Shown: piece by piece, positions 5,164-7,872 of the stretch | How the letters are laid out: every line of letters begins with the position of its first letter | Position numbering within the stretch: position 1 is the stretch's first letter | Source of the DNA: Pseudomonadota bacterium | GTDB lineage: Bacteria > Pseudomonadota > Alphaproteobacteria > Rhodobacterales > Rhodobacteraceae | DNA: 7,872 nt | Assembly: GCA_027623875.1 (NCBI GenBank) | Contig: JAQBUS010000035.1 | Location: 1 to 7,872 of the forward strand | Direction: 5' to 3' | Made by a program: the position numbers and the translations under genes | Notes under the pieces: model-generated | Database searches by the model: none | What the model was told of the DNA's origin: nothing | The model's input: only the letters and a program-made list of their open reading frames with translations

Positions 5164-6417
5164 TTAGCTATGAATGTGCTCGTGCGCTTCGATACCTGAA
5201 CGTCTTAAAACTGGCAGCAACCACATAGACAAAAGCGTTACCGCTAATCCTTCCAGTGCTATGACACCAATCGCGATGTCGGCGCCAAGCCACTGGGCCA
5301 TTGCACCCGTATGTAGGACTCCCAACGGACCAAAACCGATACACACGACAAGCAAACCCATTATGCGGCTACGAATTTCTGGGGCTGTTGCCATGAAGGT
5401 AATAGTGGCTTGCATTGAGCCAAAACCAGCGCCTCCCAAGCCACCGATCAGCAATACCACAAGCCCCATAACGTACCAAGGCGTCACAGAGAATATAGTG
5501 ATTGCAACCAATAATGCCAGTGCACCACCTACAAACCATCGCATGAAGTATGCCGGGCTTGCGTAACCGGCGATAAACAATAAGCCGATTAAGGATCCCA
5601 CCGCGAGCATGGACGACAAGATTCCAACAGGAATCGGACCGAGTCCCATTTTATCAGCACCGATGACGGGGAGCATAGACATGAATGAAAAACCGAAGAA
5701 ATTTAGAATAATAGTGATAAGTAACACTCCAAGTACCGGTTTGTTGTGTCTCGCATGGATGAAACCATCTCTCATGCTGATTAAAAATGGAACTATCTTA
5801 GTTGGTGCGCGCTCAGGAGTTATGTGGACCTTCCACACAAAAAATAAAGCCGATCCTATTAGGCCCATAGCTACAAAATAAAAGGCATGCAAACCATAGT
5901 CGTGCATCAAAAAGCCACCTAATAGGGGTCCGACAAACATGGTAATCGTCCCAATCGCAACGTCACAGGTTAACGAGGTTGGGGCTCGCTCTAGGCCGCT
6001 AATTTCGCCTAGCAGCGTTCGCCGCAAAGGAAATTCTGTGGTTCCAACCACACCACTTAAAAACGTCCCAAGAGCTACGTGCCAGAGCATCAAATTATCA
6101 TTTATAGCTAGATAAGCGAGTACACTAACTAGCAATAACAAGATGCCATAACCAAGTAGCAAAAGGTTCCGTTTATTGTAACGTTCTCCCATTGCGCCGA
6201 CCAACACCCCAAATAATGTTCCGGGTACGGCATTGAGAAAAGCCATAATAGCGACCATGAACGGAGAGCCAGTCTGCTCGTAGGTGTAGATCCCAATAGC
6301 AAGGATCTCGGTCCAGCGAATGATGCCGGCGGAAACCCCCATTATCAAAAGGTTACGGATATCGGGTACCTTGGCTAAGCCGGTTAGCTTTGTCAGTCCG
6401 AGGAAAGCATCAGGCAT
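5164..6417 (-). CDS. MFS transporter, EntS-like (MFS_3/DHA3 type) efflux protein
   Basis: The 417-residue protein is almost wholly made of hydrophobic segments and has the size of a 12-helix major facilitator in the inner membrane. The loop between helices 2 and 3 carries a motif A form, GAMGERYNKRNLLLLG (74-89). The stretch FPLRRTLLGEIS (129-140), then GPLLGGFLM (163-171), resembles the R-x-L-L-P-E-L-V region and motif C of EntS-like exporters, a group that moves siderophores or drugs outward by proton antiport. The substrate is unknown. A TTG codon at 6436-6438 could add seven residues, but it has no ribosome site, whereas GAGGG lies 9 nt before ATG 6415-6417, so the ATG is chosen. The C-terminus ends in a short His-containing tail (EAHEHIHS). 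It is transcribed convergently with the OYE gene and follows the second MFS gene on the same strand after 272 bp, a gap that argues against tight coupling. Confidence 0.85.
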   Translation of the reverse strand: MPDAFLGLTKLTGLAKVPDIRNLLIMGVSAGIIRWTEILAIGIYTYEQTGSPFMVAIMAFLNAVPGTLFGVLVGAMGERYNKRNLLLLGYGILLLLVSVLAYLAINDNLMLWHVALGTFLSGVVGTTEFPLRRTLLGEISGLERAPTSLTCDVAIGTITMFVGPLLGGFLMHDYGLHAFYFVAMGLIGSALFFVWKVHITPERAPTKIVPFLISMRDGFIHARHNKPVLGVLLITIILNFFGFSFMSMLPVIGADKMGLGPIPVGILSSMLAVGSLIGLLFIAGYASPAYFMRWFVGGALALLVAITIFSVTPWYVMGLVVLLIGGLGGAGFGSMQATITFMATAPEIRSRIMGLLVVCIGFGPLGVLHTGAMAQWLGADIAIGVIALEGLAVTLLSMWLLPVLRRSGIEAHEHIHS

Positions 6418-6574
6418 TAAGGATATCCCTCTTCCCAATATAATACGGATGTTAAATCTCTTTTTAGAGGCAATAGCAACAACCTAAGTTTTATAATTTT
6501 TTTGAAGGTTATTTGCTTTAAATGGGGTCTGGACAAGTTTATTATCTAGGATGGGACGCACGATAATTTAATGT

Positions 6575-6584
6575 ACATATATGT
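6575..6584. repeat. 10-bp palindrome ACATATATGT upstream of the EntS-like gene
   Basis: ACATATATGT is self-complementary and lies in the 272-bp gap before the EntS-like gene, about 160 bp upstream of its ATG. It sits downstream of the possible promoter at 6617-6645. It could be a small operator, though chance occurrence in AT-rich DNA is quite possible. Confidence 0.25.
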
Positions 6585-6616
6585 GAACGTATCTCCGTCC
6601 AGTTATTTAAATTATG

Positions 6617-6645
6617 ATTATAAAACAATGTTCTAATGACTTAAA
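6617..6645 (-). promoter_or_regulatory. Possible promoter for the EntS-like transporter gene
   Basis: On the minus strand a perfect TATAAT (6617-6622) lies 17 bp after TTTAAG (6640-6645), which matches only half of the -35 consensus. If used, the transcript would have a leader of nearly 200 nt before ATG 6417. Several other AT-rich candidates nearer the gene cannot be ruled out. Confidence 0.25.
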
Positions 6646-6679
6646 AATAAACCTTATCCTGAAATCTTGGAAGTTTATT
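6646..6679 (-). terminator. Possible low-GC terminator after the Bcr/CflA-like gene
   Basis: AATAAAC and GTTTATT form a perfect 7-bp stem with 20 bases between them. Inside, TTCC can pair with GGA(TA)AG around a small bulge, which extends the stem. On the minus strand the 3' arm runs into TTTATTTTTAA. The hairpin starts about 10 bp after the stop at 6690. The stem is AT-rich, so strength is doubtful. Confidence 0.35.
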
Positions 6680-6689
6680 GATCACACAT

Positions 6690-7872
6690 TCAGCTGCTAC
6701 GTTCAAATTTTCGTAAACGATGGGCGCTAATTGCCCCACAAGAGGCTAGCATCGCGATACCAACTATCATGGCTAAGGGGGTGCCATCGAAAAAATACCC
6801 GGCTATTGTCGCCAGAGAAACAGAACCCAAGGTGGCCAGAGCACTAATAACGCTCGCACCAGTCCCCGCAATATGACCCAATGGTTCCATTGCTAGAGCG
6901 GTAAGATTCCCAAGGGTCAGACCAGCTTGAAAAAAAAGACTAAACATCCAGAAGACAAAAATTCCAAAACCCAAATCTCCTGACATTAACTCTGCATTAA
7001 ACAACAAAAGCATCAAGAGACTCATTACTACTTGCAAACGTAAAGCGGCACTGATGAGACGGCGCATCCCCAGTTTCATGACCATTATCGAGTTTAGAAA
7101 ACTCGCTGATGCTGAAAGAATAGCAATCAGGGCGAACCAAAATGGGAAACTATCTGCTCGCCCAAAGAATTGATCGAAGACCTGCTGCACAAGTAAAATC
7201 CCAATGAATAAGACTCCGTAGGAGAAAACCAGCGTGACAATCGAGGTGCGTACAATTTTTAAAGACATGATTTCCACTAATGCGGCCTGAAAAACTTTTA
7301 ATTTAAAAGGTATTCGCATTTCAGCTTTTAACGGTTCTTGGATGCGTACTCCTGTCCAAGTAGTGCTGATAATGGCAAATAAAATAAAAACTGCAAAAAT
7401 TGCACGCCAGTCAAAAAGTAAAATTAAGCCCGCTCCCAGCAAGTGTGCCACTGCGGGTACGAGTGCAAATATCATCATTATGAAAGATGAAATACGTGCC
7501 ATTTCCCGTCCGGAATAAAGATCACGAACCAGTGCTTGAGAGACTACGCGCGGAGCTGCTGCACCTATTCCTTGCAGAACTCGAGCAACAACCATTGTTT
7601 CTAAATTCGTTGCCAGCATACATAGTGCTGAAAAGGTGATGTAAATACCTGCACCAAAATATATTATGTTTTTACGCCCAAAACTGTCTGAAAGTGGCCC
7701 CATAACGAAGGTTCCAAGAGCCATACCTACAATAAAAGAGGATAAAATTAGTTGGGCTTGGTTGGGGCTGTGTGGTGTTAATTGTGCAGCCATATCAGGC
7801 AGCGCAGGTAACATCCCATCAATTGAAATAGCAACAGTTGCCACCAACATTGCCATAAGTGAAATAAACTCT
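6690..7872 (-). CDS. Bcr/CflA-family MFS drug:proton antiporter, N-terminus cut by right edge
   Basis: The reading frame stays open past the Met at 7856 to the window end. The five extra codons read EFISL, giving EFISLMAMLVATVAISIDGM, which matches the conserved N-terminal (R)EFIALMA start of Bcr/CflA exporters. The Met at 7856 is therefore internal and the true start lies outside. Counting from that Met, motif A is GPLSDSFGRKNIIYFG (53-68), the family block RVLQGIGAAAPRVVSQALVR (92-111) is followed by DLYSGREMAR, and WRAIF (150-154) ends helix 5. Hydrophobic segments continue to the end as expected for 12 helices. The family exports drugs such as bicyclomycin or chloramphenicol, and sometimes amino acids, across the inner membrane; substrate here is unknown. 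His138 lies where the family's helix-5 motif usually has Pro (P-x-x-A-P-x-L-G). The 3' end is followed by a possible terminator. Confidence 0.9.
   Translation of the reverse strand, partial: EFISLMAMLVATVAISIDGMLPALPDMAAQLTPHSPNQAQLILSSFIVGMALGTFVMGPLSDSFGRKNIIYFGAGIYITFSALCMLATNLETMVVARVLQGIGAAAPRVVSQALVRDLYSGREMARISSFIMMIFALVPAVAHLLGAGLILLFDWRAIFAVFILFAIISTTWTGVRIQEPLKAEMRIPFKLKVFQAALVEIMSLKIVRTSIVTLVFSYGVLFIGILLVQQVFDQFFGRADSFPFWFALIAILSASASFLNSIMVMKLGMRRLISAALRLQVVMSLLMLLLFNAELMSGDLGFGIFVFWMFSLFFQAGLTLGNLTALAMEPLGHIAGTGASVISALATLGSVSLATIAGYFFDGTPLAMIVGIAMLASCGAISAHRLRKFERSS

Noticed and set aside
5174..5881. Plus-strand ORFs of 130 and 90 codons opposite the EntS-like gene
   Set aside because: They are antisense to a clear 12-helix transporter, and the Pro/Thr/Ile-rich translations are typical of such shadows.

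Overview
The window looks like chromosomal DNA from an AT-leaning heterotrophic proteobacterium. A marine alphaproteobacterium is the best guess, because the cysteate-lyase-like protein resembles, from memory, the roseobacter CuyA family, and a methylcrotonyl-CoA carboxylase subunit lies nearby. No rRNA, tRNA, CRISPR array, insertion sequence or phage gene was seen. The taxonomic call is inference only.

Layout: (1) 1-616, minus strand: the 5' part of a carboxyltransferase gene (mccB/liuB-like), which runs off the left edge. It is preceded by a 43-codon ORF whose stop overlaps the mccB start (ATGA). (2) 617-910: an AT-rich gap with short repeats. (3) 911-2281, minus: an amidase-signature hydrolase. 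(4) 2282-2498: a spacer holding a candidate promoter and a pair of 8-bp repeats. (5) 2499-3515, minus: a PLP enzyme of the cysteate sulfo-lyase / D-cysteine desulfhydrase / ACC deaminase family. (6) 3516-3840: a divergent intergenic region with a perfect 15-bp tandem repeat at the likely cuyA promoter. (7) 3841-5037, plus: a YqjM/XenA-type old yellow enzyme with two unusual residues. (8) 5038-5163: a convergent gap with a 14-bp perfect palindrome. (9) 5164-6417 and 6690-7872, minus: two unrelated MFS exporters, one EntS-like and one Bcr/CflA-like. The second continues past the right edge.

The genes do not form one obvious pathway. They read as a set of small catabolic, detoxification and export units: leucine/branched acyl-CoA catabolism, amide hydrolysis, sulfonate (cysteate) desulfonation, ene-reduction and efflux. 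Each of the larger genes has its own intergenic region, so most are probably transcribed separately. The only strong sign of coupling is between the 43-codon ORF and mccB. I see no convincing new multi-gene system. The points most worth following up are the coupled small ORF, the atypical OYE active site and the repeated promoter element of cuyA.
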